Shown piece after piece: positions 1 through 7,044 of a stretch of 32,145 nucleotides of DNA (positions are counted from its first letter, which is position 1; each line of letters opens with the position of its first letter). The DNA is from Xenophilus azovorans DSM 13620. GTDB taxonomy: Bacteria; Pseudomonadota; Gammaproteobacteria; Burkholderiales; Burkholderiaceae_C. Below the pieces are notes generated by a model. The model had not been told where the DNA came from. It worked only from the letters and a program-made list of their open reading frames with translations, and searched no databases. The position numbers and the translations under genes are program-made. The stretch is from assembly GCF_000745855.1 (NCBI RefSeq), contig NZ_JQKD01000052.1, positions 1 to 32,145 of the forward strand, in the 5' to 3' direction.

Positions 1-29
1 TCCGCGTCCGCAAAACTGATCTGGCTCAT
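1..29 (-). CDS. IS5-family transposase, N-terminal fragment (runs off window)
   Basis: Only the first nine codons lie in the window. The minus strand reads MSQISFADA from an ATG at 29-27, with a good Shine-Dalgarno AAGGAGCC at 44-37. This opening closely resembles the start of many IS5-family DDE transposases (…FADAEYAGKRK…). The protein would cut and rejoin the ends of the element. The call rests on a short peptide, but the RBS, the start and a plausible element end at about 95 agree with it. The rest of the gene lies outside the window to the left. Confidence 0.6.
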
Positions 30-95
30 TCGCGCAGGCTCCTTTGCGCTATTCAACGCGCCGCGGCATGATCGGTGGACTTGTTCAGACCTTCC
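1..95 (-). mobile_element. End of an IS5-family insertion sequence
   Basis: From about 95 inward on the minus strand the sequence reads GGAAGGTCTGAACAAGTCC, which looks like an IS5-type terminal inverted repeat, and the transposase start lies 65 bp further in. The adjoining CTAA (95-98) fits the YTAR target duplicated by IS5-group elements; TAA is the 3-bp alternative. The other end and the second target copy are outside the window, so the exact boundary is uncertain by 1-2 bases. Confidence 0.5.
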
Positions 96-165
96 TAAGA
101 AGTGCAGTAGCGTCATTCCCATCGGCGCGAAATTCTGCGCTCAGTGCGGCAACGCAGTAACTTGA
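95..165 (+). pseudogene. Zinc-ribbon protein, C-terminal remnant cut by IS5
   Basis: Reading frame 1 ends with KKCSSVIPIGAKFCAQCGN and a TGA at 163-165. The pattern C-x2-x-IP-x-GAKFC-x2-CG is typical of small zinc-ribbon domains (C-x2-C … C-x2-C). The first Cys of the first knuckle would fall exactly where the IS5 end begins, so the insertion seems to have removed everything upstream. No start codon is present. The remnant stops 3 bp before the ZIP gene, suggesting the two were once co-transcribed. The frame stays open to base 1, but that stretch belongs to the IS end. Confidence 0.5.
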
Positions 166-168
166 ATC

Positions 169-861
169 ATGGTGATCTCGGCCTGGATCTACACCTTGAT
201 TCCGGCAGCGGCCGCCATCATCGGAGCTACGGTCGCGGTGAACGTGCGGCCGGGGCCAACACTGGTCAGTGCGATTCAGCACTTTGCCGCTGGCGTCGTG
301 TTCGCGGCGGCGGCCGGCGAAATTTTGCCCGACATCATGCACCGCGCCTCACCTTTGGCGACGATGATCGACGGCGGAATCGGCGTCGCCACCATGCTGC
401 TGGTGAAGCATCTGGAAGCATTGGCGAAGGGGCCAGCCGGTCTCCTGACCGTGATCGGCATCGACATCCTGATTGATGGCTTGGTGCTTGGTATCGGGTT
501 TGCGGCTGGCCCAAAGGTCGGCTTGCTTCTGACCATCGCCCTGACCATTGAGGTTCTGTTCCTGGGATTGACGGTGGCGACGGAACTCGGCGAGAGCGTT
601 CGTTCTCGTGCCAAGGTCATTTGGATTACGTCCGCGCTCGTGCTCTTGCTGCCGATCGGGGCCTTGCTTGGAGCGCCGGTGGCGCTGTTGCCCAACCCTC
701 TTCTGACTGGCTTCTTCGCGTTTGGTCTGATTGCGTTGCTCTACCTCGTGACCGAAGAACTGTTGGTCGAAGCGCACGAAACGCCAGATCGTCCCTGGGT
801 GACGGCGATGTTCTTTGTCGGCTTTCTGGCGCTTCTCCTGCTAGAAGAAGTAATTGGCTAG
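169..861 (+). CDS. ZIP-family metal transporter
   Basis: This 230-residue inner-membrane protein is almost wholly hydrophobic, with about seven or eight predicted membrane helices. A central helix carries IGIDILIDGLVLGIGFA and the next one ALTIEVLFLGLTVATELGE. The polar Asp/Glu/Thr residues in this helix pair are where ZIP transporters (ZupT/ZIP8-like) bind Zn2+ or other divalent cations. An earlier helix contains HFAAG…GEILPDI, also typical of the family. ZIP proteins usually bring metal into the cytoplasm, although some members in resistance islands have other roles. The ATG at 169 has only a weak RBS and lies 3 bp after the stop of the zinc-ribbon remnant. Its native promoter has probably been displaced by the upstream IS5 element. 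It converges with the sensor kinase gene, with 35 bp between stops. The metal specificity cannot be read from sequence. Confidence 0.85.
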   Translation: MVISAWIYTLIPAAAAIIGATVAVNVRPGPTLVSAIQHFAAGVVFAAAAGEILPDIMHRASPLATMIDGGIGVATMLLVKHLEALAKGPAGLLTVIGIDILIDGLVLGIGFAAGPKVGLLLTIALTIEVLFLGLTVATELGESVRSRAKVIWITSALVLLLPIGALLGAPVALLPNPLLTGFFAFGLIALLYLVTEELLVEAHETPDRPWVTAMFFVGFLALLLLEEVIG

Positions 862-896
862 TAGGCCAGCCTGTTGGTAGGGCGCGACCCGTTGAA

Positions 897-2219
897 CTAT
901 TGCGTGTTCGGGGTAGGCACCGCGAGCCCGATAGATGTGACGCCGTTGCTCGAATCGACCATAGTCCGCCCTCCGTGCATGCGGGCGATGGCGGCCACGA
1001 TGGCCAAGCCCAGTCCATGATTGCGGGCGGCATCCGACCGCGCTGCATCTGCCCGGTAGAAGCGGTTGAACAGATTGGGCAAATGCTCGGCTGAGATCGT
1101 CGGCCCTTCGTTCATCACCCGCAGGGCGATCTCACCATCCAGTCGGTCGATTTGCACGACAACGGTGCTGTGCGGATGCGCGTGCCGGGTTGCGTTGCCG
1201 ATCAGGTTGGACAATGCGCGCTGCAATAGGCGCACGTCGGCCAAGCCAGTGGCATCACCATTGATACGAACTTTCAGCCCGGCTTCCTCAATGGCCGCCT
1301 CGTGCAATTCCACCACCGCGCGCGCAACGCCGGCCAGACTGGCGACATGCTCGCGGCGGGCTTCAGCTCCTCGGTCGGCTTGCGACAAGAAGAGCATGTC
1401 CTGCACGATCATCGACATGCGCTGGATATCTTCGAGGTGCGAGCCCAACACATCCCGCAGCGTGTCGGCATCGCGTGCTTTGCGCAAAGCGACTTCGGTG
1501 CCCCCCATCAACGTCGCCAACGGCGTGAACAGTTCATGCGCAACGTCAGCATTGAAGGCTTCCAGTTGTTCGTAGGCTTTGTGCAGACGCTTCAGCAATT
1601 CGTTGACGTGGGCCACCAGCGGAGCCAGTTCGTCGGGTTGAGCGGAGCCATCCAGAAGCCGGTGCAGAGTATCGGCCTCCAGCGCCTGGATCTGAGCCGA
1701 GAGGTCGCGCACTGGACGCAGCCCGATCTGCACCAGCGTAAATCCGCCAACAGCAATCACCACTGCGCCAGCGAGTGCGGCGGCGACGAGCGTGCGGGCT
1801 AGACGCTCTAGCACACGATCGTCCTCGCTGACATCAAGACTCAGCACCGCCTGGATGGGGGGAGTGCCGGTCGTAGCCTCGAATCGCATGTCGATCACGC
1901 GGTGATGCACTGGAATGCCGGCGCTGGCATAGATGACGCTGCCGTCGGCACGGGTCAGGATCAATTTCATGTCCTGTCGGCCGACCATGCCATCGTCAAG
2001 CTTGTGTGCAAGCGTACCGCTTCCCAACCCTGCTGCCTCAGCAATGAGATGGTTCACCTGGATCTGCTGTTGCCGCAGCGTGTCCATCTGCCGCTCTTTG
2101 AAGCTCAGTGCGGTGACGGTGTAAATGCCCAGACAGGTCAAGGCCAGCCCGACCAGGGTGAGAAGTGCGAGCCAGCGGGCAAGCCGCCGCCCCAGCGATC
2201 CGGCACGCCTGGGTCTCAC
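897..2219 (-). CDS. czcS: Heavy-metal sensor histidine kinase (CzcS/CusS/IrlS type)
   Basis: The protein has about 440 residues. The start chosen is GTG at 2219, which overlaps the regulator's TGA as GTGA; an open frame runs further upstream but overlaps the regulator gene. A first membrane helix lies near residues 16-38, followed by a periplasmic sensor region, a second helix (VAAALAGAVVIAVGGF), a HAMP linker (RPVRDLS), and an H-box with DVAHELFTPLA, His228 being the phosphorylated residue. The ATP-binding domain shows the N-box LSNLIGNATRHA, a G1-like VMNEGPTI, the F-box FNRFYRAD and the G2 box NHGLGLAIVAAIA. The kinase likely senses periplasmic Zn/Cd/Co and phosphorylates the adjacent response regulator to induce czc genes. 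Symbol by context; cusS or irlS homology is also possible. Confidence 0.85.
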   Translation of the reverse strand: MRPRRAGSLGRRLARWLALLTLVGLALTCLGIYTVTALSFKERQMDTLRQQQIQVNHLIAEAAGLGSGTLAHKLDDGMVGRQDMKLILTRADGSVIYASAGIPVHHRVIDMRFEATTGTPPIQAVLSLDVSEDDRVLERLARTLVAAALAGAVVIAVGGFTLVQIGLRPVRDLSAQIQALEADTLHRLLDGSAQPDELAPLVAHVNELLKRLHKAYEQLEAFNADVAHELFTPLATLMGGTEVALRKARDADTLRDVLGSHLEDIQRMSMIVQDMLFLSQADRGAEARREHVASLAGVARAVVELHEAAIEEAGLKVRINGDATGLADVRLLQRALSNLIGNATRHAHPHSTVVVQIDRLDGEIALRVMNEGPTISAEHLPNLFNRFYRADAARSDAARNHGLGLAIVAAIARMHGGRTMVDSSNGVTSIGLAVPTPNTQ

Positions 2220-2902
2220 GGTTGCCGATCTTCGAGTACGTAGCCCATGCCACGGACGGTGTGCAGCAGTGGGCGCTCGAAGGGCAGGTCGAGCTTGCTC
2301 CGAAGGCGACGCACAGCGACGTCGATCACGTTGGTACCGTGATCGAAGTTCACGTCCCATACTTGCTCCGCGATTTCAGTACGTGACAGAACCTCGCCCT
2401 TGCGGCGCAAGAGCAGCGTCAGCAGTTGGAACTCCTTTGCGGACAGGTCGATGCGCTGGCCGGCCCGAGTAGCGCGCCGCCTCGCCAGGTCCACTTGCAA
2501 GTCCCCAAGGCACAGCACCAGCGCATCAGGCGCGGGTGCAGTACCAGCAGCGCGGCGCAGCAGCACCTCAATGCGTGCCACCAGTTCGGAAAAGGCGAAC
2601 GGCTTAACGAGGTAGTCGTCCGCTCCCGCCTTCAGTCCGCGTACGCGATCCTCGATGCGATGGCGGGCCGTCAACATGATCACCGGCGTCTGCTTGCTCT
2701 GCCGCAGCGCGGCCAGCAAGCCGAAGCCATCAATGCCCGGCAGCATGGTGTCGAGGACGATCAGGTCGTAGTGGCCGTGGGAGGCCATGTGGAGGCCATC
2801 AATGCCGTTGGCAGCCACATCGATCACATAGCCCTCTTCAGAGAGACCCTTGCGAAGATAGTCCGCGAGCTTGGCTTCGTCTTCAACGATCAGCAGCTTC
2901 AT
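2216..2902 (-). CDS. czcR: Heavy-metal response regulator (OmpR/PhoB family)
   Basis: This protein has 228 residues. The start chosen is the ATG at 2902 giving MKLLIVEDEAKL, the canonical opening of a receiver domain; a longer frame from 2941 adds 13 residues unlike the family. Receiver residues are in place: acidic E7/D8, phosphoacceptor D51 (LIVLDTMLPG), T78 and K100 (LVKPF). The C-terminal half is a winged-helix DNA-binding domain (LSAKEFQLLTLLLRRKGEVLSR … NVIDVAVRRLRSKLD … TVRGMGYVLE). It overlaps the downstream kinase gene by 4 bp and diverges from the DUF4148 gene, so both promoters must lie in the 144-bp gap 2903-3046. Expected role: transcription activator of the czc cluster on metal stress. 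Symbol assigned by context. Confidence 0.88.
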   Translation of the reverse strand: MKLLIVEDEAKLADYLRKGLSEEGYVIDVAANGIDGLHMASHGHYDLIVLDTMLPGIDGFGLLAALRQSKQTPVIMLTARHRIEDRVRGLKAGADDYLVKPFAFSELVARIEVLLRRAAGTAPAPDALVLCLGDLQVDLARRRATRAGQRIDLSAKEFQLLTLLLRRKGEVLSRTEIAEQVWDVNFDHGTNVIDVAVRRLRSKLDLPFERPLLHTVRGMGYVLEDRQP

Positions 2903-2994
2903 GCGCAGCGTTCCCGCTGCGGCCTCTCGCAACCTGTCCAAATTGTCATCTGCACGTTTTACTCCCGTTCTGTGCCGGTTCTTACATTGTCCTC

Positions 2995-3008
2995 ATGCCT
3001 TCGGGCAT
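2995..3008. promoter_or_regulatory. ATGCC-TTCG-GGCAT hairpin in the czcR / DUF4148 intergenic region
   Basis: A perfect 5-bp stem closed by a TTCG tetraloop sits between the divergent czcR (start 2902) and DUF4148 gene (start 3047). It could be a 5'-UTR structure in either transcript or part of a dyad operator. No poly-T follows, so it is not an intrinsic terminator. Confidence 0.35.
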
Positions 3009-3046
3009 ATCGATTATCTGCACTTAGCAATGGAAAGGACCATGAA

Positions 3047-3382
3047 ATGAAACTGACCCATCTTGCTGCCTTGAAGGCGATCATCCTGGCTACGGCACTC
3101 CCCCTGACGGCCCAGGCCAGTTCGATGTGGCACCCGGCCCCCACCGAGGAGGGCTTCACGTACCACCCGGATCACTTCCAGAGTACCAAGACACGCGCCC
3201 AGGTGATGGCCGAAGTCGAGGCCGCCCGTAAGGACGGTACGCTGGCGATACTGCAACGTGGAGCACCGTTGCCCATCAAGAGTTCCGAAGCGCCGAAGAC
3301 GCGCCAGCAGGTTCTCGATGAGATGCGCAGCGAATCACCAGAAGCTCGACGTGCGCGGCTCGAAATGTACTCCGGCGGTTGA
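3047..3382 (+). CDS. DUF4148 domain-containing exported protein
   Basis: This 111-residue protein starts at the ATG at 3047, which has GGAAAGGA at 3032-3038. The ATG five bases upstream hits a stop after two codons. A signal peptide is clear (ATALPLTAQA|SS), so the mature protein is periplasmic. It carries two copies of the T-R-x-Q-V-x-x-E-M/V motif: TRAQVMAEVEAARKDG and TRQQVLDEM. These define DUF4148, a small family common in Burkholderiales and often found beside metal or stress regulators. Its molecular function is not known. Divergent placement from czcR suggests it is a member of the CzcR regulon. Confidence 0.75.
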   Translation: MKLTHLAALKAIILATALPLTAQASSMWHPAPTEEGFTYHPDHFQSTKTRAQVMAEVEAARKDGTLAILQRGAPLPIKSSEAPKTRQQVLDEMRSESPEARRARLEMYSGG

Positions 3383-3587
3383 CCTGCTGCTGCCCGTACC
3401 CTGCGCTGTGGCGCCCCCTCGTGTCGCCCCAGTCGTCAAAGCGGCCACAACTCGCCGAATATCGAAGCGGCTCTGATTTGATGCAGGATGAACCTGAGAG
3501 GAGGCACGCTACGCGCACGGGGCTCTGAGAAAACCCAAGCAGCGAGGAGTGGCAAAGTAAAGCCTGTACTGCTACACTGTTACCCCT

Positions 3588-3941
3588 ATGCGCAAATGGC
3601 TGGCCCTCGTCTTGCTGGTGTTCTTGCCGCTTCAATTCAGTTGGGCGGCAGTGGCCAGTTATTGCCAGCATGAAACCGGAGCTGCGGCCAAGCACTTCGG
3701 CCACCATGCGCATCAGCACAAGGCGGCCGACGGCAAGGATGCCAGCCCTGATCCGGCCAAGACCCTGGGTGGCGATCCTGATTGCGCGTCCTGTCATGCC
3801 GGGTGCTTCTCGGTCTTGTCAGGGGATGTGAAGCTGGCGTCGCCAGTCAGCCCGTCCCTGGTTACGGGGTATCCCCCGGAGCACCTTGCTGCGCCTCCAC
3901 CTGAACGTTTAGAGCGCCCTCAGTGGCGTGTCCTCGCCTGA
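3588..3941 (+). CDS. czcI: CzcI-like cobalt-zinc-cadmium resistance protein
   Basis: This 117-residue small protein has a cleavable signal peptide (LLVFLPLQFSWA) followed by SYCQHETGAAAKHFGHHAH and later DPDCASCHAGC. That His/Cys-rich layout (YCQHE…HFGHH…DPDC..CH..C) matches CzcI, the small periplasmic protein encoded just upstream of czcC in Cupriavidus. CzcI is thought to bind metal and modulate czc induction. It lies 166 bp before czcC on the same strand. The ATG at 3588 has no clear Shine-Dalgarno. A possible extended -10 (TGCTACACT, 3570-3578) is only 9 bp upstream, so the mRNA may be nearly leaderless; this is inference. Confidence 0.8.
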   Translation: MRKWLALVLLVFLPLQFSWAAVASYCQHETGAAAKHFGHHAHQHKAADGKDASPDPAKTLGGDPDCASCHAGCFSVLSGDVKLASPVSPSLVTGYPPEHLAAPPPERLERPQWRVLA

Positions 3942-4107
3942 TCGGCGGGGAGCGCGTTCCTTTCCCTTCGTCCTCGCCCCTGCCGTCGCGCATGGCGCGC
4001 TACGGTATCCAGCCGGCTTCGCGCGGCTGATGTGATGACGTTGCTGGCGATCATCTGGATTGCCCCCCGCCGATTCCCTTGTGTATTTCAAATCACTGGA
4101 GAATCGG

Positions 4108-5433
4108 ATGCTGAAGGATATTCACAATTACAACGCGAGGGCGGTTGCGGCAGGCTTGCTCCTTGCGCTCATGACGGGGACGGCTTTCGCTCAGTTATTG
4201 CCGACGGCACCAGCTCTTGGGCAGAGCGCCAACGGCGTAGAGCAGATTGAAGCAGCAACGCCCCTGACCCTGCAAAAGGCCGTCGCGCTGGCTTTGGAGG
4301 CGAATCTTGACCTGACTGTCGCCCAACGGGAGATCGAGGCCGTGGAGGGCCAGGTAATTCAGGGACGAGTACGTCCTAATCCCGAGCTGGCGTACTCGCT
4401 CGAAGACCAACGCACGCCAACCCGCACGCAAAGCGTCCAGATCAATCTGCCCATCGAGCTGGGGGGCAAGCGCGCTGCCCGCATTGCCGCGGCAGAGCGA
4501 GGGCGTGACGTCGCAGTTGAAGAACTGAACACGCGGCGCGTCGAAATTCGCGCCGCTGTGGTTGCCGCCTTCTTTGAGGCGCTGGCCGCCCAGGATCGCA
4601 CGGCCTTAGCCCAGGACAGCGTTGACCTGGCCAGGCAAGCGACGGATGCCGTTGCCAAGCGCGTGACGGCGGGCAAGGTGTCCCCGGTCGAAGAAACCAA
4701 GGCTCGGGTGGCCGAAGCCGGCGTGCGGGTTGAACTGGCACAGGCGCAGAGCGAACAACGCAGTGCCCGCGCGCGGCTGGCTAGTTTGCTCGGGGCCAAC
4801 CCGCCGCGTTTCACCCAGGTAGCGGGCAGCGTGGATGATCTTCCCAACGTCCCTTCGCTGGATGACATCCAGCAGCGCCTGTCGGCCTCTTCGGCACTGC
4901 GCCGGGCGCAGTTGGAGATCGAACGTCGCCGGTCGCTGGCCGACGTGGAGCGCAGCAAGCAGACGCCCGATGTCACGGTCAGCCTGGGCGTGAAGCGTCC
5001 GAACGAGTTAGCGCGCAATCAGTTAATGCTCGGCATTTCCGTGCCGCTGCCTTTGTTCGACCGCAATCAGGGCAATCTGCTGGAAGCGTTGAAGCGTGAA
5101 GACAAGGCGAGGGATGAACTTCAGGCGTTGAATCTGCGCCTCAGCACAGAGGTGTTGCAAGCCCGCGAGCGGCTGGCGTCGGTTCGCGGCGAGATCGACG
5201 TATTGCAGCGAGAGGTGCTGCCAGGGGCCAAGAGCGCCTATGACGCGGCCACCGTGGGCTTTGGTTACGGCAAGTTCAACTTTCTGGAAGTGCTGGACGC
5301 GCAACGCACCTACTTTGCCGCCAAGTCCCAATACCTCAAGGCGCTCGCCGATGCGCACCGCGCGGCGGCGGACATGGATCGCGTGATCGGCGCATCCGAA
5401 TCCACGACCACCCTGCCTGCAAACAAGGAATGA
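4108..5433 (+). CDS. czcC: CzcC outer-membrane factor (TolC family)
   Basis: About 441 residues long. The ATG at 4108 is preferred over 4060 because GGAGAA (4098-4103) precedes it and a signal peptide (AAGLLLALMTGTAFAQ) follows at once. The mature protein has two related halves rich in Ala/Glu/Arg coiled helices, as in TolC/OprM: ALALEANLDLTVAQREIEAVEG…GRVRPNPELAYSLEDQRTP in the first half and FGYGKFNFLEVLDAQRTYF in the second. It forms the outer-membrane channel through which the CzcBA pump expels Zn, Cd and Co. czcB follows immediately, its ATG (5436) two bases past the stop. Confidence 0.93.
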   Translation: MLKDIHNYNARAVAAGLLLALMTGTAFAQLLPTAPALGQSANGVEQIEAATPLTLQKAVALALEANLDLTVAQREIEAVEGQVIQGRVRPNPELAYSLEDQRTPTRTQSVQINLPIELGGKRAARIAAAERGRDVAVEELNTRRVEIRAAVVAAFFEALAAQDRTALAQDSVDLARQATDAVAKRVTAGKVSPVEETKARVAEAGVRVELAQAQSEQRSARARLASLLGANPPRFTQVAGSVDDLPNVPSLDDIQQRLSASSALRRAQLEIERRRSLADVERSKQTPDVTVSLGVKRPNELARNQLMLGISVPLPLFDRNQGNLLEALKREDKARDELQALNLRLSTEVLQARERLASVRGEIDVLQREVLPGAKSAYDAATVGFGYGKFNFLEVLDAQRTYFAAKSQYLKALADAHRAAADMDRVIGASESTTTLPANKE

Positions 5434-5435
5434 AC

Positions 5436-7028
5436 ATGAAACCCGAAACGAACAAACTGAACGTCAGCAAGAAGCAGTGGTTTGCCATCGCCGTGATCGC
5501 CGCAGTGGGCATAGGACTGGGCAGCGCCATTCTCGGCGGCAAGACGGATAAGAGCGCTGAGGGTGAGGGTCACGGCAGCCACGTGGAAGCCAAGGCCCAC
5601 AGTGATGGTGAGCATCATGGCAAGACGGGCGCAGACTCCCACGAGGACGACAAAGGCCATGCGGACGGCGAGCACCACGAGGGGTCAAGCAAGGGGCCGC
5701 ATGGCGGCAAGCTGTTCAAAGAAGGGGACTTCGGATTGGAAGCCTTACTCGCTGAGGACGGCGGCGAACCACGCCTGCGAATCTGGCTCTACGAAAGGGA
5801 AAAGGCGCTAGCCAGCAGCGCCGCCAAGGTTAGCGCTACCGTTACACGCCTGACTGGGGAAAAGCAGGCGCTCAACTTCACTCCCGACAAGGACAGCCTG
5901 TTGAGTCGAGAGATTGTCCCGGAACCTCATGCGTTCGAGATCAGCATCGTGGCTCAGACGGCCAACGCGCCTTTCACGTTCAGCTTCAGCCAGGAGGAAG
6001 GAAAAGTCGAACTCAGCGATGCGCAAATCAAGGCTGCATCCATCGGCATTGACACCGCAGGGGCTGCAAGCATCAAGTCTGCCCTGCAATTGCCGGGTGA
6101 GATTAGGCTGAATGAAGACCGCACCTCGCACGTTGTTCCGCGCATTGCGGGTGTTGTCGAAAGTGTGCAGGCCAGTTTGGGGCAAACGGTCAAGAAGGGG
6201 CAGGTGCTCGCCGTTATCGCCAGCCCTGCCGCATCCGAGCAGCGCAGCGAGTTGCAGACGGCGCAAAAGCGGCTGGCCTTGGCCCAGACAACTTTTGAAC
6301 GCGAGAAGCGGCTGTGGGAACAGAAGATTTCCGCCGAGCAGGACTACCTGCAAGCCGGCCAGGCGCTGAACGAGGCGCAGGTCGCCGTAGCCAACGCGCA
6401 GCAGAAGCTGTCGGCCGTGGGCTTGGCCCCAGGTTCCTCGGGCGGGCTGAACCGCTTCGAGCTGCGTGCGCCCTTCGATGGCATGGTGATTGAAAAGCAC
6501 CTCAGCCTGGGCGAGGCCGTCAAGGAAGACGCCGCCGTGTTCACGGTGTCCGACCTGGGCCAGGTCTGGGCAGAGATCAACGTGCCCGCCAAGGATTTGC
6601 CGCTGGTCAGAGTGGGTGAAAAGGTCAGCATCAAAGCCACGGCATTCGATGCCAGCGCGCAAGGGACCATCACTTTCGTGGGTGCGCTGATCGGCGAACA
6701 AACCCGCATGGCCAAGGCTCGTGTGGTCTTGGCCAATCCCCAGGGCGCGTGGCGTCCCGGCCTGTTCGTCAATGTGGAAGTGATTGCGTCCGAAACCGCC
6801 GTGACAGTCAGCGTGGCTAGCGACGCTATTCAGAGCGTGGGGGACAAGCCGGTCGTTTTCGTCAAGGTGAAGGACGGCTTTGTGGCCCAGCCTGTGCAGT
6901 TGGGCCGCAGCGATGGCAAGCGGGTCGAGGTACTGCAAGGTCTTCAAGCAGGTGCGGCATATGCGGCCGCAGGCAGTTTCGTCGTGAAGTCTGAACTCGG
7001 CAAAGCCTCTGCCGAGCACACCCATTGA
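5436..7028 (+). CDS. czcB: CzcB periplasmic membrane-fusion (adaptor) protein
   Basis: About 530 residues long. The ATG at 5436 is chosen because AAGGAA (5425-5430) sits 5 bp before it; an ATG at 5430 is also in frame but overlaps that RBS. A membrane anchor (residues about 15-34) is followed by a His/Asp/Glu-rich stretch with ten His between H46 and H89. This is longer than in many adaptors and probably binds metal in the periplasm. The usual MFP order then follows: barrel/lipoyl (VVPRIAGVVESVQASLGQTVKKGQVLAVI), an alpha-hairpin rich in Gln/Ala/Glu, the second lipoyl half (ELRAPFDGMVIEKHLSLGE) and a C-terminal beta-barrel. It links CzcA to CzcC. czcA follows after 16 bp. Confidence 0.93.
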   Translation: MKPETNKLNVSKKQWFAIAVIAAVGIGLGSAILGGKTDKSAEGEGHGSHVEAKAHSDGEHHGKTGADSHEDDKGHADGEHHEGSSKGPHGGKLFKEGDFGLEALLAEDGGEPRLRIWLYEREKALASSAAKVSATVTRLTGEKQALNFTPDKDSLLSREIVPEPHAFEISIVAQTANAPFTFSFSQEEGKVELSDAQIKAASIGIDTAGAASIKSALQLPGEIRLNEDRTSHVVPRIAGVVESVQASLGQTVKKGQVLAVIASPAASEQRSELQTAQKRLALAQTTFEREKRLWEQKISAEQDYLQAGQALNEAQVAVANAQQKLSAVGLAPGSSGGLNRFELRAPFDGMVIEKHLSLGEAVKEDAAVFTVSDLGQVWAEINVPAKDLPLVRVGEKVSIKATAFDASAQGTITFVGALIGEQTRMAKARVVLANPQGAWRPGLFVNVEVIASETAVTVSVASDAIQSVGDKPVVFVKVKDGFVAQPVQLGRSDGKRVEVLQGLQAGAAYAAAGSFVVKSELGKASAEHTH

Positions 7029-7044
7029 TGCCGGAGCTACGCCC

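Noticed and set aside
2220-2360. Longer N-terminus for the sensor kinase (487 residues)
   Set aside because: It overlaps the response regulator by about 140 bp and is Arg-rich with no membrane or domain signal; the GTG overlapping the regulator stop gives the normal family start.
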